Below are positions 1-12,098 of a stretch of DNA of 64,000 nt, one piece after another. The position numbers and the translations under genes were made by a program. Under the pieces are notes generated by a model. The model was not told where the DNA came from, made no database searches, and saw only the letters and a list, made by a program, of their open reading frames with translations. The DNA comes from Siphonodentalium dalli (Eukaryota > Mollusca > Scaphopoda > Gadilida > Siphonodentaliidae): assembly GCA_032622095.1 (NCBI GenBank), contig CP136061.1, positions 61,065,627-61,129,626 of the forward strand, in the 5' to 3' direction. Position 1 is the stretch's first letter. Every line of letters begins with the position of its first letter.

Positions 1-489
1 CGATATGGAGGTGGTAAATTTCGCGCTCAGCAGGGTTTCAATGCTTTTCACGAAGTTTTAACAAATGGCAGCATTATGGAAATCGCTTTTTTTTCGAGAT
101 AAATGTCTGAACCCCGTCAACTATTTTAATATTTTCGCGCTGACTGAGTTGCTGTACATAAAAAGAGTATTTCTGATAACATTACATTCAGTATGGCGCA
201 TAGAAGTTCTGTCTTCGGACCACTGTATTCCAAAAAGTAATGATATGCTTTTTCTATTTGCCGCAATGACAGGGAGGTGACGTTTTAATGTGATTACTCA
301 ATTGGCCATAGTTCAAACTACTGCATTTCAATCTTAAACGCGAATGGAGTACTTGTGCATCTATACGTCGGACATGCTGGGTTCTCCAGCTGTCCAATTA
401 TTGTAATATCTGCATACCATTATTGTTTTTTTTTAGAATAAACTATTGATTGGTTGATTGCTATGCGACACTTATTGTATGTAATAGCA
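1..489. other. no recognisable feature
   Basis: AT-rich sequence with short open stretches only. I see no splice-bounded exon, repeat boundary or RNA gene that I can support. Confidence 0.4.
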
Positions 490-1097
490 AATAAAATGCG
501 TTGTTATTGTAATTTGGGGTCTGGAAGCCTGAACACGTCTTTAATCACTTAAGCAATGTCCCCGGGCTCATTTTCAGCAAAAGAATTATGTTGGATCCCA
601 GTATGATCAATTGGGAAGTTTGGTAAAGTTCTGAACAAAAATATGTAATATTTCGACCAAAAACGTGTTTGGGGGAGGTGTAGCTAAAATCCATTATTTC
701 GCAAATTGTTCTAAATTTCCGTTAACTTCTTTCTGCATATGCTTTACAAATAACTGCATCACCATAAGAATTAAATATTTGGGCATTATAACAATATCCA
801 TTTGAATGAAAATGTTCGAAAAATAATATTTTTGTGAAAAAGTGCGATTTTTCAGCAAAAAATAAATATTTTGGCTCCAAATGGCAGGCAAATCTAAATT
901 AACCAACATTTGTTTTCATATCAGGTAGAAGTATGGTATGATGTATTAATTTTAACCCCAACAATATGGGCAAATATGCTAGGACATAGCCACAGGACTC
1001 GCTTTACCAAAATCGTTAATTTCTGGGAAAAGTCACTGGAGGGTATCGCTCATCGTCGATTTGACAATAGCCACCACATATTCCGTTATTTTTCAAT
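490..1097. repeat. diverged direct repeat, copy 1
   Basis: A block of about 610 bp that recurs 743 bp further on. Shared landmarks are GGGTCTGGAAGCCTGAACAC near the start, CGACCAAAAACGTGTTTGGG in the middle, GGCTCCAAATGGCA, and TTCCGTTATTTTTCA at the end. The copies differ by substitutions and small indels, so the duplication is old. No coding capacity is recognised. Confidence 0.8.
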
Positions 1098-1232
1098 TTC
1101 TGTCAAATTCTTTCTACTTGTGTTGTCCAGATAACTACTGAGCCATATGTTATATAGTTGGTCACGTTGTTTATAACAAAGGTTTTAGTACTTAACATCG
1201 ATGTTAATGCATGCAAAATTAACTGTTATCAA

Positions 1233-1841
1233 TAAAATAATTGTTGTTGTTGTAACTGGGGGTCTGAAAGCCTGAACACATCTGTAATCGATTAAACGGC
1301 ATCTCTGGACAACACTTTCAGTACAATATTCATATTGGGTCCCATTCAGATCAATTCAAAAATGTTTGTAATGACATTATCAAAAATATGTATTTTTTTC
1401 GACCAAAAACGTGTTTGGGGGAGGGGTAGCTAAAATCCAATATCTCGCAAACAGTTCAAAATTGTTGTTAACTTCTTTCTTCATATGCTTGTTAGATAAC
1501 TACTACACCATATGACCTAAATATTTCAATATTATTGCAATATACGTTTGAATGATAATGTTCGAAAAATATAATTTGTTTTAAAAAGAGCGATTTTTCA
1601 ACAAAAAATAAATGTTTCGGCTCCAAATGGCACGAAAATCCAAATTAACCAACACTTCTTGCATATCAGGTACAAATAAGGTATGCTGTAGTCATTTTAA
1701 CACCAACAATGTGGGCAAATAACTTAGGACATAGCCGCAGGGCTCACTTTACCAAAATCGTTAATTTCTGGGAAAAGTCACTGGTGGGTATCGTTCATCG
1801 TCAATTTGAGAATAGCCACCACCAATTCCGTTATTTTTCAC
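1233..1841. repeat. diverged direct repeat, copy 2
   Basis: Second copy of the block at 490-1097, in the same orientation, with the same landmarks in the same order (GGGTCTGAAAGCCTGAACAC, CGACCAAAAACGTGTTTGGG, GGCTCCAAATGGCA, TTCCGTTATTTTTCA). The roughly 135 bp between the copies is not repeated. Confidence 0.8.
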
Positions 1842-4102
1842 TATGATTTTCGTAAAGCGTATATATTTCTCCTTTAAAAAAAGTTAGTTTTAACTTGTTC
1901 TACCGTGGGTAGGGGTATCTCGAAAACTAGAGCTCTTTTTCTATTTGGCCGCTGCACTATACGGGCTTATGGAGATTCAAACCAGCTTCGTTTACCGCGG
2001 CACGATGTCTAAATCACCTTACCCACTGAGGTATACCGGATCACAAGAGAAATGTGCGGGTCATTACACTTACAAATAGTTGAACAGTATGGAGGAACTA
2101 GTTTTGAGCTGTGGAAACAATTTGCGTTTGTGTACTCTAGACCACTCACCGGAGAAAAAATCATGTTTGACACCAACCCCCCACAATGGAGGAGGGAAAA
2201 AATCCAGGCAGGTCTTGTGACATATACATTGGCGATTGTTCCATTAAACCAGCACATTTATGTCAGTTAATTTCATTTCCCCATGATATTATGAACAGTT
2301 TGGTGAGAAGTCTTACACCATGCATGGGCAAAACAAAAAAATATAAAATGATTTTGCAATTTCGGTATAATAAAGTGGTTTATCTTGATCGTGATTTGCG
2401 GTCAGGTGAAGTCTCTCTGTTGACATGCAATTTGCCTTGATTGGGGTGCTAACAAGATAGAGTGCATCCTCTTTGTACGCTCCGAACGTTTTCCCGCGGA
2501 TTTCTTTTCTAAAAATAGCCACTAAAACAGTCGCGCGAATGTGATAAGAAATTCAAAATAAAATTTACATTAAATGTTAGAAGTTTTCCGGACATGCAGA
2601 TGTCCTCATCTCATATCTATTATTTTGTACCCCGCAATCAATACAAATAGTTTGGTCGTTGAAGCATTGGACCTAGAACAAATTGTTAACAAGCTGTTTA
2701 GTCGAGCAGAATCTAGGGAACAACATATGTAAAATCCGTCTTTGGGAAACTTCTCTATTCAAAATGGCGTCCAATATGACTGTTGGTATCAGACATTGGT
2801 GAATTTCTGCAGTAGTTGCACCCATTAATGCCAAATTCGTAATAAATTTAAATATTGACTACAATGCTTAGTCATACACCATATTTGTGGAATGTGTTCC
2901 CCAAAATGGCCACCAAAATGGACAAACTCGAATGAACTTTACATTTTGTTCAAAATTTAATAGCTAGTCCTATAAGAGTGAACAAAAGCCCGAATTGCTC
3001 GAGTATTGTAGAGTATAAGCGAAACTAACTTTTAATCAGAGATGTAAGAATTCTCTCTAATGAATCTCACGAGAGAGCAATCGAAAGCAGGGGCTCGTGC
3101 ATCGGTTAAATCTGAACTTTTGGGTGCCCAGAAACGGAATAATAGCGCAGTTTTATATGTACTTTTTTATTCTGAATCGTGTGATTATATTTGTAATTAA
3201 ACAGTTAAATTCGATTTAATGGGGACGTTTGATTGTGATCTTTTTCTAGGAGCAGAAATATATGTAGTCAGAGAAGTCTCACGAATGTGACCAATCATCA
3301 TTTATTTTGATATCTACAACATCAAACCTTTCAAAATGCACTGCTATAGAACACTGAATATGAGAGATTTGCATATATAGTTATTGGTAAAATGTGAAGA
3401 TCCCATTGTCCATGTCTCAAAAGTAGTCATATTTGCCTCCGATCAGTTGATGAAACACGAATATTTCGTTTTTATCACAATAATGCATGGTGGTATATAA
3501 TGAACGCAATTGGTCAAAACACAAAGGAGTACCATAGACTATCTTCAATAAATTCTAAACGACCAATATGGTTTACATACTCTGTGGCGGAGACTGTGTT
3601 TATAGCTGGAAATTATATTTGGTTATATTCACCAAAGCCACATAAACGCTAAAAGTACTACGATTTATGCAACCGCATTGTCGTGTTTACACCTTCTCCC
3701 TAATGCCACATATAGTCGTTGTACAACAAATAGCAATATTTCGTGAATGTTCATCGCTGAAATAACAGCTCTAAACGACGATCACCGGATAGTTAGCAAA
3801 ATTACGTGTGTGGTATTGGTAAGATGTTTTCAAACGAAAGACACTGAAAACTAATATTGTGCATTGCGTGTTAGTATATTCCAGTTGTGAAGTGCCGACT
3901 GAAGTAATTTGAAAACAAATTCAACTAGTAAACCGGCTTGGTAGCAGCATGAAAATTAGTCTTACATTAACTGTAAGATGTAAGATGATCTGGTGATATA
4001 TGGCGCTAATCTATTGAATAGATGAGCGTATCTTTGCACTATGATACGTATTGGGACATATCATGTGTATTTAGGATATAAACGTACACTGTTGAGTTGT
4101 AA
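1842..4102. other. gene-free stretch with one unexplained open frame
   Basis: No gene is supported. A plus-strand open stretch at 2013-2270 has a protein-like composition, but I recognise no family and see no clear acceptor or donor around it. The overlapping open frame to 2440 is equally anonymous. The rest is AT-rich. Confidence 0.35.
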
Positions 4103-4162
4103 ATTCTGGGATTCGAGCATGAAAACAGTTCACAAACTGTTTTCATGCTCGAATCCCAGAAT
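4103..4162. repeat. perfect 28-bp inverted repeat (hairpin)
   Basis: Two 28-base arms that are exact reverse complements (left arm begins ATTCTGGGATTCGAGCATG) are separated by a 4-base CACA loop. The arms contain no mismatch, unlike most other inverted repeats in the window. No flanking duplication was recognised. Confidence 0.9.
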
Positions 4163-4371
4163 ATACAAGAAACATGGCACGTTTATCTCCATTGTAATTC
4201 AATCTAGCAAGGAATTTGCAAAATAAATCTGTATAAACAGTATCATTTAGTCATTTTCGTGACATGAATCGAGACTTTCATTTTGCCGTTGTCACCGTGC
4301 AAAAATCGTTGGGTTTGTTCATTGCGTTACTCGAAACACTGCTCCGTAACAATTTCCTGTGGGGCGGGTTG

Positions 4372-4571
4372 GCTCGTTTCGCTACTCCGTCCTGCGCCGA
4401 TGAAATTTTACCGAGCTACGTTCAGATTTGATGCACGCCGAAGCGGCCGATGAACGGTATCTATATATATAGACAACAACGCGCGGGTGTGCTTGTTCCG
4501 CTACTCCGTTCTGTGCCGATGAAATTTTACCGTGCTACATTCAGATTTGATGCACGCTGAAGCGGCCGATG
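4372..4571. repeat. two direct copies of an ~80-bp GC-richer unit
   Basis: Copies at 4372-4452 and 4492-4571 share GCTACTCCGT, GCCGATGAAATTTTACCG, CAGATTTGATGCACGC and GAAGCGGCCGATG with a few substitutions. The 39 bp between them include a TATATATA run. They are GC-richer than their surroundings. I see no gene in the 4163-5162 stretch. Confidence 0.75.
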
Positions 4572-5162
4572 TCGGTGAATCGAAAACTAAAGTTAACCAC
4601 TCTCGGCCAATCAGAATACTTGTTTTTGACAAATACTCAATTGAATTACAATGTATATTATGACGGAGAGTGTAGAAAATTCCAGAAATGTAACCAGTCT
4701 TTATACCACAAGTGTATGCACTTCAGTTTCTGTGTTTAATTTATTAATTAATCACAATGCCGAATGAAACTACAGTTCACTGGGTGGCGAAACATTACTT
4801 TGTGTGCTGCACGCCCAAAATTATTATATTTTGGCCCTAAATTTGGATGTTGGATAAGCAGAAAACCAGAACTTTAAAATAATAATTGTATAACTGCGTA
4901 ATTCCTATGCCACAACATATCGTATAATTACCTTCATAATTTACGCCAGACCCCACACCTATTCAGGGCGCTGTAGACAATACCCACCAAAGCGCATTTT
5001 AGCGGATTTTGGATATAGTATACATGAAGGTTTCCTCTTTCCAGCGATACCAAATTTAGTTTGTTAAGAATTTTTTCCAGGTAGGCCCTATGTTTCAGCC
5101 CCGACAGCCTGACTAAGAACTGTATGAGAACAGATACACTAACTATGGTGAATTTTACTTAC

Positions 5163-5510
5163 GGGAGAAGATGGAAATGCAGTTGAAGTCATGTTCCTTG
5201 GCGACTCATCGCAATTGGATATGCCTACGTCACTTTCCTTACTTTCTCGTCCTGTTTTACAAGGAGAAACACTAAGCGGACTAGTACTGGAGAAAATTCC
5301 GGAGTCACCATCATTCAAAAATTGTCCTCGATGTGTTCTGCGCGGTGTTTTCTTCATTTTATCCTTCTTTGGTTTAGCCTCTGATTTGAACTCCCCACTT
5401 GGACTGTCATCATCTTCGAGACTTTTGCCTAGACATTTGACATCATTGTTATAGTTTTGAGTCCCGAACATATTTGGAGAGCCATTTCCACTATCCATTT
5501 CCAGTGCCAT
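5163..5510 (-). CDS. first coding exon of an unrecognised Ser/Thr-Pro-rich protein (partial gene)
   Basis: Exactly 116 codons run from an ATG at 5510 (MALEMDSGNG) to a strong GTAAGT donor (5157-5162 on the plus strand), leaving phase 0. The peptide is hydrophilic and probably disordered. It has an acidic patch (SLEDDDSPSG), then a basic patch with many Lys and Arg (KPKKDKMKKTPRRTHRG), then several Ser-Pro and Ser/Thr-rich sites such as LSVSPCK and SSPV. This looks like a nuclear or cell-cycle-regulated protein N-terminus, but I cannot name the family. The other exons must lie to the left, inside or beyond the window edge; I found none. The frame could open upstream without an ATG, so the MALEM start is preferred. 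The composition and the donor make a real exon likely. Confidence 0.6.
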
Positions 5511-6999
5511 TGAGCCGGAGAACAACTCAACGCCGTGCCACGAAGCAATTAGACACCACTAAAGAATATTGCTTGTTGAATAGAATCAGATCGATGTATC
5601 TAAGAAATATCCAACGACATCGGCGCTGAAATGTTGACCGATTGAGTAAAGAATAAAACGTTCTTTTGTCTGAGCGGCTTACGTTGAAGAGGACATCAAT
5701 ATTGTAATAGAGGGATTGATCTTCTGGTGCCTGTGCTCTGGATCAGGTTTACAGGGAGTGCAATAATCGAACACACCAATTGCGAATCTCCGTCGAGCCA
5801 GCAAAATCTGTGGAATAGACATTTAAATTTAAACCTTCTCTTATTGAGCGTGAAATCCTATATAATCCAAACAAAGAAACCACTTAAACCCCAATCCACA
5901 TGAGTATACTGGGTTAAGCCAATGCACATAAAATCCACATGAGCATACTGGATTAAGCCAAGGCACAAACATTTTATATATATTTCTACGCACAATTCGT
6001 CTTATCAGTTGATATTTTACTGCACTGTATTTTTATCTCGAGTGTTTGAAATACTCGCCAGGTTCAGTCAGCTTGTACGTGTAACATGTAGCGTGTGTTG
6101 CAATTGCCAACGGAAGTCACGTGACCCGTGAGCCCATTTCGCCTACACCTATATATACACAGTCAAATCGATTGGACGTTTGGTGTCTAACGTGTAGCAT
6201 ACATAACTTATAACAAAGGAATAATCGAATTTTCTGATAACCGAATGAGCTACATGTACCAATGCCTTGCAGTGTTGGAATGGGATTTGCTTAAAGATCT
6301 TATTCTGCAGCCATGCAGTTAAGCATGTCGGTGGACATTTTGGATCGGGATCTAGGATTCGGATATTTCCAGAAGGTTTCTTGAGGGTAACCCATACGAA
6401 CCCCTAATTTGTTTGACCGAAATTTTAAAAAGCCACCAAACAACTAACGGCAGTGATAAGCGTTGTCAACTTCTGTTGTTTCTGACATGAAATCTCCAAC
6501 TGCTGAACATATTTACAAAGAATGGGACAGAGACCATCGGGCGATGTCGCCATGTACGTCCCTGGCTCTGGTACTCGTGTGTGGAGCCTTTGGTCGGAGC
6601 TCGTGGATTTCGTGAAAATGTTATCATTTTACACTAATGATCACTTGGAACACAGGAACGTGACGATATGGGACATTTCCTACCCCTTCCATGTCCGTGA
6701 GAAAATTTTAAACATATATGTGGCTAAAAACAACAAGTTTCAGACTGCGTTATTGAGAATATTCCTAGTGTTCGAACTAATAATGTGTTTACGTAAAGAG
6801 TTGATTAATTTCCAATTTTAGATATATAAAAAATTCAGACTTCTGTGGCGCTAAATGGAATATTTCTGATAAAAAGGGTGTCTGGTTGAATTTTTCCAAC
6901 AACAATAGAAATGTTGGCAACTTCAGACCAAGGGGGTGAGAAATTTAGATGCATGCATTCGAAGTTAGACAATACGGAATTAATAGAATTGTAAGACCT
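5511..6999. other. intergenic; probable 5' UTR/promoter of the minus-strand gene
   Basis: Contains the E-box/ETS block and a short duplicated phrase at about 5899-5960 (CACATGAGTATACTGG and CACATGAGCATACTGG, about 43 bp apart). A 99-codon plus-strand open frame at 6522-6821 has no recognisable motif and is not called. Confidence 0.35.
6111..6125. promoter_or_regulatory. ETS-like plus E-box element (CGGAAGTCACGTGAC)
   Basis: CGGAAGT (ETS-type core) directly abuts TCACGTGA, a palindromic USF/MITF-type E-box. This compound site is typical of metazoan core promoters. It lies about 600 bp upstream of the minus-strand exon at 5163-5510 and in the divergent interval toward PAAF1. TATATATA follows at about 6150. 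Assignment to the minus-strand gene is inference. Confidence 0.45.
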
Positions 7000-7138
7000 C
7001 ATGAATTTTCAACAGGCCCCTGGGGGGGGGGGGAAATACTAAAATACTAATATAGACTATACCATTGCAGTGACTGCTATAGTCTATATTGGTATTTTAG
7101 TATTTTCTCCCAGGGGCCTGTGGAATGTTCCTGAAATG
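7000..7138. repeat. hairpin MITE-like inverted repeat
   Basis: The left arm (CAACAGGCCCCTGGG, then AAATACTAAAATACTAATATAG) pairs with the right arm (CTATATTGGTATTTTAGTATTT, then CCCAGGGGCCTGTGG) around a short loop at about 7065-7077. The left arm has an expanded run of 12 G. It looks like a fold-back element with poly-G slippage. Confidence 0.8.
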
Positions 7139-7946
7139 AGATCCGTTAATATGGTATGGAATTATAACTATAATTATAGTATATACCTACATGACACGGT
7201 ACCTTACCTTTAGCTATATCCAATTAGAAACACTGTGTGGACAGTAGAACACGGGTATCTCTCTATCTTGTGTACACACAGTTGGAGAATTGTCCTGCTG
7301 ATATACTGTGTAGACACAACACATTGAAATCACAAGTAGAAAAATATTTGTGAGATTATTATGCGACCTTAAAGTATTGACTGACACAATGAGGATCATC
7401 GGCATTAACACTAATCGGCGCATTATAGCCTACTCAATTATTCTCGGGACAATCCCAGTCTTGCTATTGAAAACATTGCCATTGAATGTCGGATCTGAAG
7501 TACGCTGAGTTCATATGTCCTAAAGGGTTATAAAATTCTAATTATTCAATACGAAGCAGTTGAGAGTTTTAAAGGTGTGTATAGGACCAGTAGCGGCTCC
7601 TGATTTATGTATAATATCGCCTCTGGTTTTTAAACGGAAAAAGTTCAGAATCAGAATGGTTTATTTCACAAAAGAACAACGTTGTATATATCTGAATCAG
7701 TATCATTACATAATGGCGATTATAAACATGGTGCGTAATAAGTAAGGTGGACATGTATATTGTGTTGTATATCAAAATATAGGTAAATTTCATTTTTCCG
7801 AAGAATATATTGCGGTTAGGTACTTCTGTGCGGGAGCTGTCTTCCCGCCGATCCCGTTAAACGGAAAATGTTCTTGTCAACCTCCAATTATCTATACATG
7901 TATATAGACACGCTCCCATGCACATCGTCGCCACCTTCTTGCAATA

Positions 7947-8207
7947 TTAACCCATTCTATACTGAATGGATTCTCCCATTCAACTATATGAAAGTATACA
8001 TTGGTTTGGTATATTATTCATTTGGCGGGATGCAGACGTACGACAGACATATACGAAAAGATGAAACAAGTGCAGAAGGATTCATATTCTTCGGTGGTAA
8101 ATTTTCAGATAATAAGTTCAACAATAGACATATTGCTGAATCTATTATCTGAACATTTCGTATTGGAACTACTCGTCAATTAATATTTAGCATAGAAAGG
8201 GTTATAA
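7947..8207. mobile_element. TTAA-bounded MITE, family M1
   Basis: Begins TTAACCCATTCTATACTGAA and ends TTTAGCATAGAAAGGGTTATAA, an imperfect terminal inverted repeat of about 17 bp. The interior matches the element at 30747-30997, including TTATCTGAACATTT and GGAACTACTCGTCAAT. The TTAA boundary and CCC start resemble piggyBac-type elements; the superfamily is inference. It has no transposase. Confidence 0.7.
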
Positions 8208-9479
8208 TCATCATTTTTTTTTACAAGATTCGTGTAAATTGGAGCAAATACGTTTACAATAGTAATTTTGACTCCTGCAACGCATAATCAGCCGATCTCG
8301 TAATGTGAGAATGGTGTATTCTTTGCAAAGGCAGACAAGAATCCCGAAATGAAATGTGCCATTCTCACAAAGATATACTGTTTGTAATAATTAGTAATTA
8401 TGTTCAATTTCTCAGCTTTTTATTTTATGAGTAGGCCCCAAAAACTCCATATATATATAAACCCAAGGATGAATATCATACAGTAATACAGAAAATCTGG
8501 ATATCGCTCAATATTCATACCATTTAAAATAGTCATTACCAGAATTAAATGAGCTGACAATGGCATTACAGAGATAACTGAAGGCTAAAAACAACAACGA
8601 AAACGTATGAGAACTGATGGAATTATTTTTTTTTTCGGTGCAATTTTGCCGGACCCACCCCATGATATTTTGTTATAAAAGAACAAATATTGGGTAAATG
8701 TTGAAACTAGGAGCCCCCATCTCTTGAATAATGCTCTATTTTTGGTCCAGTTCATAAGTCTGAACATTTATCAAATAATATAATATAATTTAGTAGTCAT
8801 AAGTTGTCTTTAAACATGGATTTGGACAAAATATTTACATGACATTGGAAACATCTGCGATCTATATGGTCTCAGATCAATACATCAGCCGGACCTTGTA
8901 TCCTGGATTTGCCGTGAATCATTCAGAATTTAGAATCTAAATTTTCTTATGAATTTGTTTTGTATGTAAATACCGATCGCTATCTCGTTTACGCAAGCAG
9001 ATTGGATCTTAGGACCAGACGAGCTCGCATTGACTGCCCACAATTTTTAGAGATATGAAAAATAACAGGCAATTACCGAGAAATTCTAGGCTGACATTAT
9101 ATTATATTACAATTGTGACCATACAAACATAAAGATAGCAGTGCCCAGCGTCGGGCCATTGGCATACACGTGAACAGTTTAGGCCTACGTATACGTGTGC
9201 GTACGTGGATCTCTGGTGGGCATTGGTGTCTCGGATCTGTCACAACTGACCACTTTTGTATATATGTTATCTTTATATCTAAATGTCGCATGCGATTATT
9301 GGACAATAATAATCTATGTCTAAAAATGTGTTTCCGGAATTGTTTTTACCCAGTTTCGCTGAAATTGACTTTTTGTTTTTACACAGGTTGGGCAAATCTC
9401 GTTTATTTTGTGTGATAATTCAATGTTGTCGTTTGGTTAATGGCACACCATTTTAGCGGTTTGGGCTGGTGTCCATCGT
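8208..9479. other. gene-free stretch
   Basis: AT-rich, with no gene or repeat boundary that I can support. Overlapping open frames on opposite strands at about 9097-9415 show no family motif. Confidence 0.35.
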
Positions 9480-10490
9480 TCGTCTGTCTGTCCGTGCGCC
9501 CATTCGTAAACAATTTATGTTAGCACACCCTACAGGTCACATCTCTCATCCGATAATCACGAAACTGCATATGGATCTTCGGTATGACCTCTAGAATGGG
9601 AGCCATCATTTGTTTTCCCCGAAGAAAAAAAAACATGGCCGTCAGTAGCCATCTTTGGATTTTAAATTTGAATCCATCGGCACACCCTGCAGCCCGAATT
9701 TATTGGAGAATTGTTTTGAAAAATTACAGTCTTGTTTAGGATCGCCTCCAGGTGGGAGCTATGGGGGTTTATCAACGTTCGATGAAAAACATGACCGCCG
9801 GCTGCCATCTTCAGTTGGATTTTACTCTGTGCGTAACTAATTCCTTTGGCAGACCCTACAGTCCACACCCCTCATCCGACCATCATCAAACTTCATATGG
9901 ATCTTCGGGTGAATCAGCAGCCATCTTGGATTTCAAATTTGAATCCATCGGTACACCCTGCAGCCAGCATTTATCGGGGAATTGTTTTGAAAATGTACAG
10001 GCATATTGAGAATCACCTCTAGATGTGAGCTATCGAATTTGAACAATTTACAATGAAAAAACATGGCCGTCGGCAGCCAACTTGAATTTTACAATTTGCA
10101 TAACTAAATACTTTGGCACGTCCTAGAGACCACATCCCTCATCCGATCATCATCAAACTTCATACGGATCTTCGGGGTGACCTCAACATGGGGGCTTACC
10201 ATTTTTCCGAAGTTGGTTAAAAAACATGGCTGCCAGCGGCCACCTTTGATTTTGCTTATTATATGATTAAATCCTTTAGCACACCATACAGGCACATCTC
10301 TCATTCGATCATCACCAAACTTCATATGGATCTTCGGTGTGACCTCTAGATGGGAGCCATCTAATTTGTTTTCCGAACTTCTTCGAAAAACATGGCCGCC
10401 AGCGACCATCTTGGATTTTACTCTTTGTATGACTAAAACCTTCGGCACACCCTTCAGGATTGTATTAAGAACAGTATTCTTCAAAAGTTG
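9480..10490 (+). mobile_element. tandem-core repeat element, family T (copy A, plus orientation)
   Basis: Several ~160-bp units with the phrases CACACCCTACAGGCCACATC-like, ATCATCACCAAACTTCATATGG, GTGACCTCTAGATGGGAGCC and AAAAACATGGCCGCCAGC. Units alternate between a type X end (ACTCTTTGTATGACTAAA) and a type Y end (AAATTTGAATCCATCGG). The same family occurs at 14930-16578 (minus), 19496-20180, 34285-35280 and 36797-38020. This copy lacks clear terminal AGCTCAACTTG repeats. It is non-coding. Confidence 0.75.
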
Positions 10491-10739
10491 CTTTGGTGAA
10501 TAGCATCAGTTTTACAATTATAAAAGAGGGATTTGTTTATCTGAACATGTTGTCTATTGAAGAAAATATTTACACCTACTTGTTTGATATTCCACATGGA
10601 GGTTATAATGAAAATGTAATTTACAACCAAAATAAGCCATGTTTAGATGTCCATGAAAAAATGAATCTATGACACTCTGGTACACTAGTCGCTAAGTGCT
10701 TATATTATTATTGTACTTGCATAATGGTCATGGCATACC

Positions 10740-11345
10740 TATATAGGAATACGCGCAATATAATATAGTAAAGTTCCAGGAGCATATGAATTTTGCATAA
10801 TATTTCATACTGTATTGTTGTATTCTAGAGTTGTATTCCAGTATACTATAGATATACTGAAGTTTACTGCGTACCGTATACCATGAAATACTACAGTATT
10901 GTCACAATATACTGTAGTAAAAGTCACAGGTGTACTATGATTGCTGAATATTGTTTCGTACTTTACTCTAGTATAATATAGTTATACTGTTAGTAGTGTA
11001 CTATGGTATACCATGGGATACTATAGTAGTACCAACACATACTGGTATAATATAGTATTACCACGCCATACTATAGTAAAATTCGCAGGAGTATTATGAT
11101 TGCTGCAAATATTATTTCATACTATACTATAGTTGTACTGTAGTGTACTGTGGTATACCATGTGATACATTAGTATTGCCACAACATATACTATAGTAAA
11201 AGTCCCTGGAGTACCATGATTGGTGCATAGTATTTCCTACTGTACTATAATATTCTATAGTTGCACTGTAGTGTAATATGGTATACCATAGTAATACCAC
11301 AGTACTGTATACCATAGTATTAATATTATAGTAATACTATTTCAT
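10740..11345. repeat. degenerate tandem repeats rich in TACTATAGTA
   Basis: About four units of 120-160 bp, each with ACTATAGTAAAAGTCACAGG-like and TTTCATACTATACTATAGTT-like phrases and GGTATACCATG. The self-complementary words TATAGTA, TACTATA and GGTATACC make the block prone to cruciform structure. No coding capacity. Confidence 0.7.
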
Positions 11346-11639
11346 GGTAAACTAGCTAAGTTTTCTGAAAATCTGAATTGCAGCAGCATCAGTACATATT
11401 GATGTTGTCGCTTTAGTGTACCCGTATATTTTGAGAATGTCGTTGTTCTACCCGCGTGTCCAACCAAATGATAAAATAACTTCAATATGATCTAGTTGTG
11501 TTGAAAATTTACATCTTATATCTAATATGACAGGGCTTGCATTCGTTTTCTTGAGTTTATAATTTTGAGGTTGACTATATTTTTTGTCTCTTATAATAGC
11601 AAGCACACAGCTAGCTGTGTCAAACTATAATATGAATGT

Positions 11640-11850
11640 CTTCATTAAATAATCTCAAAGTAATCAGATGTAATCAAAAAGTATTTGATTACTTTTAGAA
11701 AAGTATTGTATTTGTAATCAAAGACATCATCAACTGGAAAAAGTACCGTATTTGTGATCATCAAAGACATCATCAACTGGAAAAACTTGTACCGTATTTG
11801 TGATCATCAAATTTGAAAGTACCGGTATTGTAATCAAATACGTTAGGCAT
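11640..11850. repeat. short tandem repeats around GTAATCAAA / GACATCATCAACTGG
   Basis: AAAGACATCATCAACTGGAA occurs twice, 43 bp apart, within a run of diverged GTAATCAAA and AGTACCGTATTTG words. A local tandem array upstream of PAAF1. Confidence 0.6.
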
Positions 11851-11994
11851 GTAATCGCCCCATCATGTGTACCATGGGAGTACCACACTACCATGGTAGT
11901 ACTAACTGTAACCTGATACCTGATATAATACCGTAGCTTAGTACTGTGCCATGATATATAATCGCAAAAATTTCAGCTGAATTGTTGATTTTAT

Positions 11995-12052
11995 TGGTGC
12001 CATTTTGGAAGCCATCTTTGACTAGAATAAAAATTATCCAACATGGCGGCGC
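11995..12052 (+). promoter_or_regulatory. candidate PAAF1 core promoter with YY1-like sites
   Basis: Three GCCATNTT/ATGGC-type words lie in about 60 bp: GGTGCCATTTTGG, AAGCCATCTTTG and CATGGCGGC across the start codon. YY1-type sites overlapping the initiator ATG are common in housekeeping genes of animals. No TATA box is apparent. Function is inferred from motif and position. Confidence 0.4.
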
Positions 12053-12098
12053 CCATGGGAAGAATTATTTTGCAGTCAGACTGGGATGAATCTTTCAG
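12043..12098 (+). CDS. PAAF1: PAAF1 exon 1
   Basis: Starts MAAPMGRIILQSDWDESF and ends with two bases of a split Arg codon before GTTAGA. The IxLQSDW motif matches the family N-terminus. The ATG sits in CAACATGGCGGC. A second in-frame ATG at codon 5 is an alternative start. Confidence 0.9.

Noticed and set aside
8001-8183. Small protein with NLLSEHF, similar to one at 30806-31027
   Set aside because: Similarity comes from two copies of the M1 MITE; both frames are short, lack gene signals and are not conserved along their length.
10104-10484. 126-codon minus-strand protein
   Set aside because: Composed of two family T core units; the same peptide phrases appear wherever the repeat occurs.
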